Below, one piece after another: positions 20,172 through 30,727 of a DNA stretch of 64,000 nucleotides. The notes under the pieces are model-generated. The model saw only the letters and a program-made list of their open reading frames with translations. It was not told the origin of the DNA and did no database searches. The stretch comes from Roseivivax sediminis (GTDB lineage: Bacteria > Pseudomonadota > Alphaproteobacteria > Rhodobacterales > Rhodobacteraceae). The number at the start of each line of letters is the position of its first letter. The first letter of the stretch is position 1. Made by a program: the position numbers and the translations under genes. The DNA lies in contig NZ_FOMS01000015.1 of NCBI RefSeq assembly GCF_900112685.1, positions 1 to 64,000 of the forward strand, in the 5' to 3' direction.

Positions 20172-21197
20172 ATGAACCTCAAGGAGCTTGCGGACCACTT
20201 GGGTCTGAGCCCGACCACGGTCAGCCGGGCGCTGAACGGCTATCCCGAGGTTAAGGAGGCGACGCGCCTTCGGGTGCAGGCGGCGGCGCGAGCGCACAAC
20301 TATACGCCGAACGCCTGGGCCAAGGGGCTGGCCACCGGGCGGGCTATGTCGATCGGCCACGTGATCCCGGTGTCGAAGACGCACGAGATGGTCAATCCGG
20401 TTTTCGGCGACTTCATCACCGGCGCGTCCGAAGCCTACGTAAAGACCGGCTATGATCTCAAGCTCACGCTGGTCAGCGACGCCGACGAAGCCGAACGCTA
20501 CCGTTCGCTCTCGGCGCGCGGCAATATCGACGGAATCATCCTGCACGGCCCGCATCTCAGCGACCGTCGCATCGAGCTCTTGCGCACCCTCGACCTGCCC
20601 TTCGTTGTGCATGGTCGCGCCTCCGAGATGAAGATGGATTATTCCTGGATCGACATGAACAACACGCGCGCGTTCGAGCGCGCGACCGAGCTGCTGATCG
20701 AGCTCGGGCATCGTCGCATCGCGCTGGTGAACGGGCAGGAGCACATGGATTTCGCCTTCCGCCGACGCGAGGGCTTCGTCGCGGCGCTGATACGTGCCGG
20801 AATAGACCCCGATCCCGGGCTGATGCGCGCTGGCGAGATGACCGAGGAACTAGGCTACCGCGCCGCCAGCGACATGCTGCAGCGTCCCTACCCGCCCACG
20901 GCCTTCCTTGCCTCCTCCATGGTCACCGCGCTCGGCATCCGCCGGGCGCTGGAGGGGCGCGGGCTGCGGCTTGGCACCGACGTGTCGGTCATCACCCATG
21001 ACGACGATCTGGGCTATCTCCGGAACGGCACGGACGTTCCGATCTTTACCGCCACCCGCGCCTCCGTCCGCGACGCGGGGCGGCAGGCGGCCGAGATGCT
21101 GCTGCAGATGATCCGCGATCCGTCTTGCGCCCCGCTGCAAACCCTGATCGAAGCTGAACTCATCCTCGGACAATCGACCGGCCCGGCGCCGGGTTAA
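20172..21197 (+). CDS. aglR: LacI-family regulator of alpha-glucoside genes
   Basis: LacI/GalR repressor of 341 residues. It starts directly with the helix-turn-helix (N-L-K-E-L-A-D-H-L-G-L-S-P-T-T-V-S-R-A-L-N-G-Y), so the ATG at 20172 is close to the only possible start. GGAG lies immediately next to this ATG with no spacer, so the usual ribosome-binding spacing is missing. The sensor domain is of the sugar-binding type (D-G-I-I-L-H-G-P-H). It is divergent from aglE and precedes bglA and glk. Alpha-glucoside control is inferred from position and operators. Confidence 0.9.
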   Translation: MNLKELADHLGLSPTTVSRALNGYPEVKEATRLRVQAAARAHNYTPNAWAKGLATGRAMSIGHVIPVSKTHEMVNPVFGDFITGASEAYVKTGYDLKLTLVSDADEAERYRSLSARGNIDGIILHGPHLSDRRIELLRTLDLPFVVHGRASEMKMDYSWIDMNNTRAFERATELLIELGHRRIALVNGQEHMDFAFRRREGFVAALIRAGIDPDPGLMRAGEMTEELGYRAASDMLQRPYPPTAFLASSMVTALGIRRALEGRGLRLGTDVSVITHDDDLGYLRNGTDVPIFTATRASVRDAGRQAAEMLLQMIRDPSCAPLQTLIEAELILGQSTGPAPG

Positions 21198-21212
21198 GGA
21201 ACGGAGACGGGC

Positions 21213-22544
21213 ATGCGCCATACCCGCCAGGATTTCCCGAAAGGCTTCCTTTTCGGGACAGCCACGTCGAGCTACCAGATCGAGGGTCACGCCTACGGCG
21301 GCGCCGGCCCGACCCACTGGGACACCTTTGCCGCCACGCCCGGCAACGTCGTCCGGGCCGAGAATGGCGATGTCGCCTGCGACCATTACCACCGCTACGA
21401 GGAAGACCTCGACCTTGTCGCCGGCGCGGGCTTCGACGCCTACCGCTTCTCGACCTCCTGGGCGCGCGTGCTGCCCGAGGGGACCGGCACTCCGAACCAG
21501 GATGGACTCGATTTCTACGACCGGCTCGTCGACGCGATGCTGGAGCGGAACCTCAAACCCTGCGCGACTCTCTACCATTGGGAACTGCCCTCGGCGCTGG
21601 CCGACCGCGGCGGCTGGACCAATCGCGACGTCGCCGGCTGGTTCGCCGATTTCACCGAAGTCATCATGTCTCGCATCGGCGACCGCGTCTTTTCGGTCGC
21701 GCCGATCAACGAGCCGTGGTGCGTCGGCTGGATGTCCCATTTCCTCGGCCTGCACGCGCCGGGCCTGCGCGACATCCGCGCCACCGCCCGCGCGATGCAC
21801 CACGTCCTTCTGGCGCACGGGAGGTCGATCGAGGCGATGCGCGCCATGGGCATGGGCAACCTCGGCGGCGTGTTCAACATGGAATGGCCCGAGCCCGTCG
21901 ATGACAGCCCCGAGGCCGCCCGCGCCGCCGCGACCTATGACGGCTATTACAACCGCTTCTTCCTCGACGGGATCTTCAAGGGCGCCTATCCCGACACGGT
22001 GCTGACAGGCTTCGCGCCGCACCTGCCGACCAATTACCAGGACGATTTTCCGATCATTGGCCAGAAGCTCGACTGGTGCGGGATCAACTACTACACGCGC
22101 AAGGTTCTGGCGCCCAACGATGGGCCGTGGCCCTCGCTCGACGAGGTCGGGGGGCCGCTGCCCAAGACCTTCATGGACTGGGAGATTTATCCGGAGGGGC
22201 TCTATCGCTTCCTCAAGCGCACGGCAGAGGACTATACCGGCGATCTGCCCCTATTCGTGACCGAGAACGGCATGGCCGCCCCTGACGTGATCGACGGCGG
22301 CGGCGTGGACGATCCGAACCGCATCGCCTTCCTCGACGATCACATGGACGCCATCCGCCGCGCGCAGGCCGAGGGCGTGCCTGTCGCCGGCTATTTCATC
22401 TGGTCGTGCTTCGACAATTACGAATGGGCGCTCGGCTACGAGAAGCGCTTCGGGCTCGTCCATGTCGATTTCGAGACGCTTGAACGCACGCCAAAAGCCT
22501 CCTGGCACGCGCTCCGCGCCGCGCTCGGGGGTGCCGATGGCTAA
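21213..22544 (+). CDS. bglA: Beta-glucosidase, GH1
   Basis: GH1 beta-glucosidase of 443 residues, cytoplasmic. The family opening F-L-F-G-T-A-T-S-S-Y-Q-I-E-G is present, the acid/base is E167 in I-N-E-P-W, and the nucleophile is E351 in V-T-E-N-G. It lies 15 bases after aglR with AAGGA/GGAG sequences upstream, and its end overlaps glucokinase by 8 bases. Its presence in an alpha-glucoside locus suggests mixed glucosides are processed there; the glucose product goes to the adjoining kinase. 6-Phospho-beta-glucosidase is less likely without PTS genes. Confidence 0.94.
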   Translation: MRHTRQDFPKGFLFGTATSSYQIEGHAYGGAGPTHWDTFAATPGNVVRAENGDVACDHYHRYEEDLDLVAGAGFDAYRFSTSWARVLPEGTGTPNQDGLDFYDRLVDAMLERNLKPCATLYHWELPSALADRGGWTNRDVAGWFADFTEVIMSRIGDRVFSVAPINEPWCVGWMSHFLGLHAPGLRDIRATARAMHHVLLAHGRSIEAMRAMGMGNLGGVFNMEWPEPVDDSPEAARAAATYDGYYNRFFLDGIFKGAYPDTVLTGFAPHLPTNYQDDFPIIGQKLDWCGINYYTRKVLAPNDGPWPSLDEVGGPLPKTFMDWEIYPEGLYRFLKRTAEDYTGDLPLFVTENGMAAPDVIDGGGVDDPNRIAFLDDHMDAIRRAQAEGVPVAGYFIWSCFDNYEWALGYEKRFGLVHVDFETLERTPKASWHALRAALGGADG

Positions 22545-23484
22545 GCTTGCCGTCGTCGCCGATATCGGCGGGACCAATACGCGCGTGGCGCTGGCCCGGG
22601 GGCCGGAGGTCGATCCCAACTCCGTCGCACGGTTCCGCAACGCCGACCATTCCGGCCTGACCGAGGTGCTGCGCCACTACCTGTCGGACCGGAACGCACG
22701 CCCCGCCGCCGCCTGCGTCGCCATGGCCGGCCCGGTGCGCGATGGGGTCGGCACGCTGACCAACCTCGACTGGACGGTGGACCGTGCCGTGGTGGCCGAG
22801 GCGACGGGCGCCACCACCGTCGCCGTCCTGAACGATCTGCAGGCGCAGGGCCACGCGGTCGACCATCTTGCGCCGGAGCACCTCACGCGCATCCTGCCGG
22901 GCGCGCCCGGCAACGAGCACGCGGCGAAACTGGTGATCGGCGTCGGCACCGGGCTCAACGCGGCGCCGGTCTTCCGACTCGGCGGACAGACGCTGGTGCC
23001 GCCGTCGGAATCGGGCCACGTCTCTCTCCCGGCGCAAAGCGCCGAGGACCTCGCCCTGCGCGACTGGCTGGTCGAAGCCCACGGCTCCGCCGGCGCCGAA
23101 GAGGCGCTCTCGGGTCGCGGGTTCGAGCGCATCCACGCCTGGCTCTGCGACCGCGACGGCGGCACGCCCCTCGAGGCCGAGGCGATCATGGCCGCCCATG
23201 CCGCCGGCGACCCTCGCGCCACGCACGCCATGCGGGTCTTCGCGACGCTGCTCGGCCGCGTCGCGGGCAACCTAGCGCTGACCCTCCTGCCCTTCGGCGG
23301 CATTTACCTCTGCGGCGGCGTCGCGCGGCATTTCGGCCCGCATCTGACGGCGCTGGGCTTTGACGCCGGGTTCCGCGACAAAGGCCGGTTTACCGAGTTC
23401 ATGGACCAGTTCGGGGTCCAGCTCGTCACCGACGACTACGCTGCGCTCACCGGCTCGGCCGCGCATCTGGCAGAGTTGACCTGA
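22537..23484 (+). CDS. glk: Glucokinase
   Basis: Glucokinase of 315 residues (bacterial Glk family rather than ROK). The phosphate-1 motif A-D-I-G-G-T-N-T-R is at the N-terminus, N-D-L-Q-A-Q-G-H-A-V holds the catalytic region, and a glycine-rich G-G-I-Y-L-C-G-G-V motif is near the C-terminus. The ATG at 22537 lies inside the end of bglA, giving an 8-base overlap and likely translational coupling. It phosphorylates glucose released by AglA and BglA. Confidence 0.93.
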   Translation: MAKLAVVADIGGTNTRVALARGPEVDPNSVARFRNADHSGLTEVLRHYLSDRNARPAAACVAMAGPVRDGVGTLTNLDWTVDRAVVAEATGATTVAVLNDLQAQGHAVDHLAPEHLTRILPGAPGNEHAAKLVIGVGTGLNAAPVFRLGGQTLVPPSESGHVSLPAQSAEDLALRDWLVEAHGSAGAEEALSGRGFERIHAWLCDRDGGTPLEAEAIMAAHAAGDPRATHAMRVFATLLGRVAGNLALTLLPFGGIYLCGGVARHFGPHLTALGFDAGFRDKGRFTEFMDQFGVQLVTDDYAALTGSAAHLAELT

Positions 23485-23634
23485 CCCACGGCCCCAATTC
23501 TGCGCAGCCCACGGCCGACCGGGCCGTCCGGCCATCACGATCGGGCTTTTTCATGGTCTCTGTCTTGCAATGCGCACCGGTCTGCGCTTGATCACCGAAA
23601 AGCGGAGGAGCCCTTTCTCCCCGAGGAGACCGAC

Positions 23635-26028
23635 ATGAACATCGCAACGCTGCCGACCGTCTCGAGCGACAACCTCCGCGACGCGATCCTGAACCATCTC
23701 GCCTACAGCTTCGGCAAGACGCCCGAGGCCGCGCAGACCGAGGACTGGCGCATGGCGCTCAGCTTCGCGATCCGCGACCGCATGGTCGAAGCGTGGTTCG
23801 CCGCCACCCGCCGCACCTACGAGGCCGGCGCGAAACGGGTCTACTACCTGTCGATGGAATTCCTGATCGGCCGCCTTCTGGAGGACGGTATCGTCAACCT
23901 GCGCCTCGCCGACCAGGCGCGCGCGGCGCTGACCGATCTGGGCCTCGACTACGACGCGGTTCTGGCCGACGAGCCGGACGCGGCGCTCGGCAATGGCGGG
24001 CTCGGTCGGCTCGCCGCCTGTTTCCTGGAATCGCTGTCGACGCTGTCCTGCCCCGCGATGGGCTATGGCATCCGCTACGAACACGGCCTGTTCCGCCAGT
24101 CCTTCCAGGGCGGCCGGCAGGTCGAAAGCCCCGAAACCTGGCTCCTTCAGCGTCACGCCTGGGAATTCGAACGGCCCGAGGCGCGCTACCGCATCGGTTT
24201 CGGCGGCGAGGTGCGCGAGGACAGGGGCCGCTCCGTCTGGACCCCCTCCGAACAGGTCGACGCGGAGGCTTTCGACACGCCCATCGCCGGCTGGCAGGGC
24301 AAGTGGGTGAACACGCTGCGCCTGTGGTCGGCCAAGGCGGTCGCGCCGTTCGACCTCGACAGCTTCAACCGCGGCGATTTCGCCGCCGCCGCCGCGCCCG
24401 AGGCGCTGGCGCGCACGATCTCCCGCGTGCTCTACCCCGACGACACCACCGAACAAGGCAAGGAGCTGCGGCTCAAGCAGGAGTTCTTCTTCACCGCCGC
24501 CGCGCTGCGCGACATCCTGCGCCGCTTCGACAGCGAATACGACGACCTGTCGCAACTGCCCGCGAAGGTGGCGATCCAGCTCAACGACACCCACCCGGCC
24601 ATCGCCGGGCCGGAGCTTGTCCGGCTGCTGCACGACGAACGCGGCCTGCCCTTCGACCGGGCGATGGAGATCGCGCAGGGCTGCCTCAACTACACCAACC
24701 ACACGCTCCTGCCGGAAGCGCTGGAGTCCTGGCACGAAGGCGTCTTCGGCAAGCTCCTGCCTCGCCACCTGCAGATCGTCGACCGGATCGACGACGCGCA
24801 CGGCAAGGCGCACCCGTCACGCAGCTTCTCCATGCGCGCCGACAGCCAGGTGAAAATGGGCGAGCTCAGCTTCGTCATGGCCAACCGCGTGAACGGCGTC
24901 TCCGCCCTCCACACCGGCCTGATGAAAGAGACAGTATTCGCGGAGCTTCACGCCCTCCACCCCGACAAGATCGTCAACGAAACGAACGGCGTCACCCCGC
25001 GCCGGTGGCTTCTTTCGTGCAATCCGCGCCTGTCGAACCTCGTCACCGACACGATCGGCGACGGCTGGGTCGACGACCTCGAACGGCTGAAGGAACTCGA
25101 ATCCCACGTGGACGATGCCGGCTGGCGCGACCGCTTCGCCGCCGCCAAGCGCGACAACAAGGCCGACCTGTCGAACTGGCTGGCCGAGACGCAGGGCGTG
25201 AGTGTCGATCCCGAGGCGATGTTCGACATCCAGATCAAGCGCATGCACGAATACAAGCGCCAGCATCTCAACATACTCGAAGCCATCGCCCATTGGCAGG
25301 AAATCAAGGACGACCCGAACGCCGGGTGGACACCGCGGATCAAGATTTTCGCGGGCAAGGCCGCGCCCGGCTACTTTTTCGCCAAGGACATCATCCGCCT
25401 GATCAACGACGTCGCCCGCGTGGTGAACGCCGATACCGCGACCCGCGACAAGCTGCAGGTCGCCTTCCTGCCCAACTACAACGTCACCCTGGCCGAGCGC
25501 CTGATCCCGGCCGCCGACCTCTCGGAACAGATCTCCACCGCCGGCAAGGAAGCCTCCGGCACCGGCAACATGAAGTTCGCCCTGAACGGTGCGCCAACCG
25601 TCGGCACGCTCGATGGCGCCAACGTGGAAATCCGCGAGCATGTCGGCGCCGACAACTTCTTCCTTTTCGGCATGACGGCACCGGAGGTCACCGAACGCCG
25701 CATGCTGGACGGCCACGCCCGCGCCGCCATCGAGGCCGATCCGCGCCTCGCCCGCGCGCTCGACGCGATTCGCGACGGCACCTTCTCGCCCGATGACCCC
25801 GACCGCTATGCCGGCATCATCGAGAACCTGGCCGGCCACGACTATTTCCTCGTGTGCTCGGACTTCACCGACTACTGGCGGGCGCAGCGCGAGGTCGACG
25901 CGGCCTACGCCGATCCCGCGCGCTGGGCAGGCATGGCCGCCCTGAATACCGCCCGCTCCGGCTGGTTCTCCTCCGACCGCACGATCCGCGGCTACATGTC
26001 GGACATCTGGGGGGCCGCCAGCCTCTGA
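23635..26028 (+). CDS. glgP: Glycogen phosphorylase, GT35
   Basis: Glycogen/maltodextrin phosphorylase of 797 residues, releasing glucose 1-phosphate from glycogen with phosphate. The PLP lysine is K647 in G-T-G-N-M-K-F, within E-A-S-G-T-G-N. Family blocks Y-Y-L-S-M-E-F-L-I-G-R near residue 70 and R-M-H-E-Y-K-R-Q near 535 are intact. GAGGAG precedes the ATG. It begins the glycogen region, 150 bases after glk, with glgB 177 bases downstream. Confidence 0.96.
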   Translation: MNIATLPTVSSDNLRDAILNHLAYSFGKTPEAAQTEDWRMALSFAIRDRMVEAWFAATRRTYEAGAKRVYYLSMEFLIGRLLEDGIVNLRLADQARAALTDLGLDYDAVLADEPDAALGNGGLGRLAACFLESLSTLSCPAMGYGIRYEHGLFRQSFQGGRQVESPETWLLQRHAWEFERPEARYRIGFGGEVREDRGRSVWTPSEQVDAEAFDTPIAGWQGKWVNTLRLWSAKAVAPFDLDSFNRGDFAAAAAPEALARTISRVLYPDDTTEQGKELRLKQEFFFTAAALRDILRRFDSEYDDLSQLPAKVAIQLNDTHPAIAGPELVRLLHDERGLPFDRAMEIAQGCLNYTNHTLLPEALESWHEGVFGKLLPRHLQIVDRIDDAHGKAHPSRSFSMRADSQVKMGELSFVMANRVNGVSALHTGLMKETVFAELHALHPDKIVNETNGVTPRRWLLSCNPRLSNLVTDTIGDGWVDDLERLKELESHVDDAGWRDRFAAAKRDNKADLSNWLAETQGVSVDPEAMFDIQIKRMHEYKRQHLNILEAIAHWQEIKDDPNAGWTPRIKIFAGKAAPGYFFAKDIIRLINDVARVVNADTATRDKLQVAFLPNYNVTLAERLIPAADLSEQISTAGKEASGTGNMKFALNGAPTVGTLDGANVEIREHVGADNFFLFGMTAPEVTERRMLDGHARAAIEADPRLARALDAIRDGTFSPDDPDRYAGIIENLAGHDYFLVCSDFTDYWRAQREVDAAYADPARWAGMAALNTARSGWFSSDRTIRGYMSDIWGAASL

Positions 26029-26067
26029 CGGCGGCCCGCCCGCCCTTCATCTGGCCAGGCAACCCCT

Positions 26068-26099
26068 GGGGAGCGCAAAGGGCTAGCCCCTCGCTCCCC
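26068..26099. repeat. Inverted repeat between glgP and glgB
   Basis: GGGGAGCG (26068-26075) pairs with CGCTCCCC (26092-26099), and an inner palindrome GGGCTAGCCC lies at 26080-26089. It falls 40 bases after the glgP stop and may be a weak terminator or RNA stabiliser. There is no T-run. Confidence 0.4.
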
Positions 26100-26205
26100 C
26101 GCGCGGTGCCGGACGCGCCCGAATAAACCGCACATCCCGTGCCGCGAGCGCTCGCAAGGAAACGGCGCTATTGAACCGGCGCGCGGCCTGCCTACTCTGC
26201 CTGAC

Positions 26206-28389
26206 ATGGCAGCCGCATCCCTCCCCCCGCTCGAACTTCTGCAACGCATCCCAGCAGGGCAATGCGATGATCCCTTCGCAGCGCTCGGCCCGCACACGGA
26301 GGACGGCAGCCGCCACGTCGCCGCCTTCGATCCGCATGCCGCGCAGGTCTTCGCGGTGATCGGCGCGGACGAACATCCGCTCACCCCCGTGGACCGCGCG
26401 CCAGGCGTGTTCCGCGGGCCGGTGCCCGGAGATGCGCCCTACGGTCTGCGCGGCGTTGCCGCAGACGGCACGACCTGGGACATGGAGGATCCCTACCGCT
26501 TCGCCCCGGTCCTGGGCGAGATCGACGAATACTTGCTCGGCGAAGGCACGCATCACCGGCTATGGTCCGCGCTCGGCGCGCACGTGATGCACCATGAGGG
26601 CGTCTACGGCACGCATTTCGCCGTCTGGGCGCCGAATGCCCGCCGCGTGTCGGTCGTCGGCCCGTTCAACGCCTGGGACGGGCGGCGCCACGTGATGCGC
26701 CGCCGCGGCGCCACCGGCGTGTGGGAGCTTTTCCTGCCCGGCCTCGCCGAAGGCGCCGTCTACAAGTACGAGATCCTCGGCGCGCATGGCGAGATCCTGC
26801 CGCTCAAGGCCGATCCGGTCGGCTTCGGCTCCCAGCACCCGCCCGAGAACGCCTCGGTGGTTCGTGACATCGCTGGATATGGCTGGCACGATTCGGACTG
26901 GATGCAGACCCGCGCGGAGCGCAATGCGCGCTCGGCGCCGGTCTCGGTCTACGAGGTCCACCTCGGCAGCTGGACCCGCAAGGCGCGCAACCGCCGCATC
27001 TCCTACGTCGAGGCGGCCGAGGAGCTGGTGGCCTATGTCCGCGACATGGGCTTCACCCATATCGAGCTCATGCCGATCTCCGAGTTTCCCTTCGACGGCT
27101 CTTGGGGCTACCAGCCGGTCGGGCTCTATGCCCCGACGGTCCGGCACGGGCCGCCGCACGAATTCCGCGATCTCATCGACGCCGCGCACCGCGCCGGGAT
27201 CGGCATCATCCTCGACTGGGTGCCGGGGCACTTCCCCGTCGACCCGCACGGACTGGGCCAGTTCGACGGCACCGCGCTCTATGAACATGCCGACCCGCGC
27301 GAAGGCTTCCACCAGGACTGGAACACGCTGATCTACAATTACGGGCGTCGCGAGGTGCTCAATTACCTCACTGCCAACGCCCTTTACTGGCTGGAGGAAT
27401 ACCATGCCGACGGGCTGCGCGTGGATGCCGTCGCCTCGATGCTCTACCGCGATTATTCCCGCCAGGACGGCGAGTGGGTGCCGAACAAGGACGGCGGGCG
27501 CGAGAATTACGAGGCGATCGCCATGCTGCGCGAGATGAACGCGCTGACCTACGGCGAATGCCCCGGCATAATGACGGTGGCCGAGGAGTCCACGTCCTAT
27601 CCGCAGGTCTCGCGCCCGGTGCACGAAGGCGGGCTCGGCTTCGGTTACAAGTGGAACATGGGCTGGATGAACGACACGCTCGAATACATCAAGCTCGACC
27701 CGATCCACCGCAAGCACCATCATCACAAGCTCACCTTCGGGTTGTCCTACGCCTTCTCGGAGAACTTCGTACTGCCGATCAGCCACGACGAGGTCGTGCA
27801 CGGCAAAGGGTCCATGCTCGGGCGTATGCCCGGGTCCGACTGGGAAAGGTTCGCGAATCTACGGGCCTATTACGGCTTCATGTGGGGCCATCCGGGCAAG
27901 AAGCTGTTGTTCATGGGGCAGGAATTCGCACAAGCGCACGAATGGAACTTTGAGACATCCCTGGATTGGGAGATGGCAAAGCGGCCTGCGCATGCCGGAA
28001 TGCAGTCGCTCGTGCGAGATCTCAACCGGCTTTACGCTGCGCAGCCGGCGCTCCATGCCAAGGATTGCGAGCCCGAGGGGTTCCAGTGGATCGAGGCGGA
28101 CGATGCCGACAGATCCGTAGTCGCCTGGATCCGTCGCGGCGCCCCCGGCGATCCCGAAGTGGTGGTGCTGGTCAACTTCACTCCGGTGGCGCAAGACGCC
28201 TACAGGATGGGTCTGCCCTCCGCCGGCAGGTGGCGCGAGGCGCTCAATACCGATGCCGCGCTCTATGGCGGCGGCGACCGCGGCAACATGGGCGCGGTCG
28301 ATGCGGCAGCAGAGCCGAGCCACGGGCAGGCGGCGTCCGCCACGGTCGTCATCCCACCGCTTTCGGCCGTCTTCCTCGTGAAGGATTGA
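26206..28389 (+). CDS. glgB: 1,4-alpha-glucan branching enzyme, GH13
   Basis: Branching enzyme of 727 residues, making alpha-1,6 branches in glycogen. An N-terminal domain precedes a CBM48 module ([12 protein letters not shown] near 140). The catalytic barrel has [10 protein letters not shown] (nucleophile), V-A-E-E-S-T (acid/base) and [11 protein letters not shown]. The length matches long-type GlgB. The ATG has no obvious Shine-Dalgarno, unlike its neighbours. It converges with the chemoreceptor gene, which separates it from glgC. Confidence 0.96.
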   Translation: MAAASLPPLELLQRIPAGQCDDPFAALGPHTEDGSRHVAAFDPHAAQVFAVIGADEHPLTPVDRAPGVFRGPVPGDAPYGLRGVAADGTTWDMEDPYRFAPVLGEIDEYLLGEGTHHRLWSALGAHVMHHEGVYGTHFAVWAPNARRVSVVGPFNAWDGRRHVMRRRGATGVWELFLPGLAEGAVYKYEILGAHGEILPLKADPVGFGSQHPPENASVVRDIAGYGWHDSDWMQTRAERNARSAPVSVYEVHLGSWTRKARNRRISYVEAAEELVAYVRDMGFTHIELMPISEFPFDGSWGYQPVGLYAPTVRHGPPHEFRDLIDAAHRAGIGIILDWVPGHFPVDPHGLGQFDGTALYEHADPREGFHQDWNTLIYNYGRREVLNYLTANALYWLEEYHADGLRVDAVASMLYRDYSRQDGEWVPNKDGGRENYEAIAMLREMNALTYGECPGIMTVAEESTSYPQVSRPVHEGGLGFGYKWNMGWMNDTLEYIKLDPIHRKHHHHKLTFGLSYAFSENFVLPISHDEVVHGKGSMLGRMPGSDWERFANLRAYYGFMWGHPGKKLLFMGQEFAQAHEWNFETSLDWEMAKRPAHAGMQSLVRDLNRLYAAQPALHAKDCEPEGFQWIEADDADRSVVAWIRRGAPGDPEVVVLVNFTPVAQDAYRMGLPSAGRWREALNTDAALYGGGDRGNMGAVDAAAEPSHGQAASATVVIPPLSAVFLVKD

Positions 28390-28466
28390 CCTCCCCTTCC
28401 TCGTGAAAGACCGATCCCACCGTGGGCGCCGCTTGTGCACCGCATGCGGGCGCAAGGCGGACCCTC

Positions 28467-28485
28467 CGGCCGGCGTGCCCGGCCG
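28467..28485. terminator. Hairpin between convergent glgB and chemoreceptor genes
   Basis: CGGCCGG (28467-28473) pairs with CCGGCCG (28479-28485) around a 5-base loop, directly after the chemoreceptor stop. No T-run is present. It could serve as a terminator for one or both genes. Confidence 0.35.
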
Positions 28486-28487
28486 CC

Positions 28488-30554
28488 TCAGGCGCGGGCG
28501 CGATATGCACCCTGCTTGGCGCGCGGGTGCGAATCGCCGTCATCCACGACGTCGAAATAGGAAAGCTCCTGATGGACCTGCTTGACGAGCCGTTCGAGAG
28601 TCTCGATCCCGGCCGACGTCTCTTCGGCCATTGCGGCGTTCTGTTGGGTCGCGCGGTCGAGCGTGCTGACGGAGGCGTTCATGTCCCGGATCTTTCCGGA
28701 CTGACCCTGGGCGGTCTGCGCGATCTTCTCGATGCTGTCGGAAATTTCTTTGACGCGCGTGTCGATCTGCGTCAGCGCACTGCCCGTGTCGCCGACGAGG
28801 CTCACGCCGGAACGCACCTGTTCGGTCGATTCCGTGATCAGGGTGGCGATCTCGCGAGCGGCGTCCGAGGATCGTTGCGCCAGCGCCCGAACCTCGGAGG
28901 CAACAACCGCGAAGCCACGGCCGGCATCCCCCGCCCGCGCCGCCTCCACCCCGGCGTTGAGGGCGAGCAGATTGGTCTGGAAAGCGATGTCGTCGATCAC
29001 GGAGGTGATTGAGGAGATCTTGTTGGAGGACTCGGAGATCGCATCCATCGCTGCCATCGCCTTCTCGACGATGCGACGGGAGCGACCGGTCTCGTCGATG
29101 GATTCGCTCGCCTGCTCGCGCGCCTGCATGGCGGACTGGGCCGTACTCTCGACGGATGTCGTGATCTCCTGCAGCGCCGCCGCGCTTTCCTCCAGCGTCG
29201 CCGCCTGGTGCTGCGTGCGCTGCGCGAGCTGGTGGGTGGCCGAGGTGATCGCGCCCGCCTCGGCCGTCACGTCCGACGATTGCTGAACGACCTGCAGGAT
29301 CACGTTGCGTATCTTGCTCGCGGCGGAGTTGAAATTCGTACGAATCTCGTCGAGTTCGCCCAGGTTCTGCGTCAGTTCGACGCTCAGTCGGCCCGCGGCA
29401 AGGTCTGCCAGCCCTTGTCGCATGACCTCGGCCGTGCGCTCGAACGTGGTGGTGTCCATGGCGAATTTGACGATCTTCGTCACGCGACCCGAGGCATCGT
29501 AGACGGGGTTGTAGCTGGCCCGAATGTGGACACGCTTGCCGTTCTTGCCGATCCGAAGGTAATCTCCGCTCGCCTCCTTGCCGGCCGCGAGGTCGCGCCA
29601 GAAAGTCTCATATCCGTCGCCGGACATCTCCTGCTCGCTCAGGAATATGCGGTGATGGCGCCCGACGATCTCGGACAGCTCGTAGCCAAGAACGCTGCAG
29701 AACAGATCGTTCGCCCGCAAGATCCTGCCGTCCGGATCGAACTCGATGACCGCCTGCACCTTCTGGATCGCGTCGATCTGGCTCTGCGCTTCGGAGGCCG
29801 CGTTCTTGGCGGCGGTGATGTCGAAGGCGTATTTCACCACCTTGAATGGCCGTCCATCGCCATCGCGCAGGGTCTCGTACGTCGCTTCGAGCCACAGCGG
29901 CTCCCCCGATTTGGAGATCCGCCGCACCTGGCCGTTTTCCGACGCACCTGAGGACAGGCGCTCCCAGAAGGCGAGATAGGCGCTGGACTGCGCTTCTTCG
30001 GGCGGCATGAAGATCCGGTGGTGCTTGCCGACGATTTCGTCGAGGCGATAACCGGTCGCGCGGCAGAAATTGTCATTCGCATCAAGAATGTGTCCGTCGA
30101 GGTCGAACTCGATCACCGCCATGCTGAGCTTGGTGGCATCGACATGTCCGCGATTGTCGCGGTTGCGCAGGTGGTGGTCGGTAACGTCACGGCCGACGAC
30201 CAGGCATTCCCCCTCCTCGCCCGGCATGCGGCAAAAGCTGAGGGACAGCCACCGCTCCTCCCGCGAATGAGAGAGTACCGGAGTGATGCGGAACGTATCC
30301 TCGCCGCGGCGAACCCGACTGACGATCTGTTCCAGCCACGGCGCCCGCCGATCGTCGGGCCGCAACAGGTCGGTGAACTTCAGGCCCTCGAGCCCGCCTT
30401 CCGCGTAGCCGAGCGCATCATGGGCGGCGGCGTTGGCCGCAACGATGGTTCCCCCCGCATCGAGGCGCATGAGCACATGCGTGCGGTCCACCGCCTCCAT
30501 CTGCTCTGCGCGCCCATCCGGCGCGGGAACGGTCTTTGGCCAAAAACGACCCAT
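28488..30554 (-). CDS. Soluble methyl-accepting chemotaxis protein with three PAS domains
   Basis: Chemoreceptor of 688 residues with no transmembrane helix, so probably cytoplasmic. Three PAS domains are visible (about 18-130, 140-255, 262-375). The second and third are close relatives, both with G-Y-x-L-x-E-I-V-G-x-H-H-R-I-F. A short linker leads to the signalling coiled coil. The kinase-control tip is intact, with I-A-F-Q-T-N-L-L-A-L-N-A followed by E-A-A-R-A-G. GGAG lies nine bases before the ATG. The PAS domains may sense redox or a small ligand; no haem or flavin residues can be assigned by eye. It sits antisense in the glycogen cluster with no che gene nearby. Confidence 0.93.
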   Translation of the reverse strand: MGRFWPKTVPAPDGRAEQMEAVDRTHVLMRLDAGGTIVAANAAAHDALGYAEGGLEGLKFTDLLRPDDRRAPWLEQIVSRVRRGEDTFRITPVLSHSREERWLSLSFCRMPGEEGECLVVGRDVTDHHLRNRDNRGHVDATKLSMAVIEFDLDGHILDANDNFCRATGYRLDEIVGKHHRIFMPPEEAQSSAYLAFWERLSSGASENGQVRRISKSGEPLWLEATYETLRDGDGRPFKVVKYAFDITAAKNAASEAQSQIDAIQKVQAVIEFDPDGRILRANDLFCSVLGYELSEIVGRHHRIFLSEQEMSGDGYETFWRDLAAGKEASGDYLRIGKNGKRVHIRASYNPVYDASGRVTKIVKFAMDTTTFERTAEVMRQGLADLAAGRLSVELTQNLGELDEIRTNFNSAASKIRNVILQVVQQSSDVTAEAGAITSATHQLAQRTQHQAATLEESAAALQEITTSVESTAQSAMQAREQASESIDETGRSRRIVEKAMAAMDAISESSNKISSITSVIDDIAFQTNLLALNAGVEAARAGDAGRGFAVVASEVRALAQRSSDAAREIATLITESTEQVRSGVSLVGDTGSALTQIDTRVKEISDSIEKIAQTAQGQSGKIRDMNASVSTLDRATQQNAAMAEETSAGIETLERLVKQVHQELSYFDVVDDGDSHPRAKQGAYRARA

Positions 30555-30727
30555 TTCACAATCTCCATTGAGGCCCGGAAGGACTTTCCGGCGGGATATG
30601 GCACAGGAGGAATTAACGCCCGTCTAACGCCGACTGCCGTGGGGACGCGCGCGGCCTCTAGCCTAGGGCGGTGCGGCCTGCCAAACTTCCCGCACGACCG
30701 GGCCCGGAGACCCAAGGGAGGAGTCAC

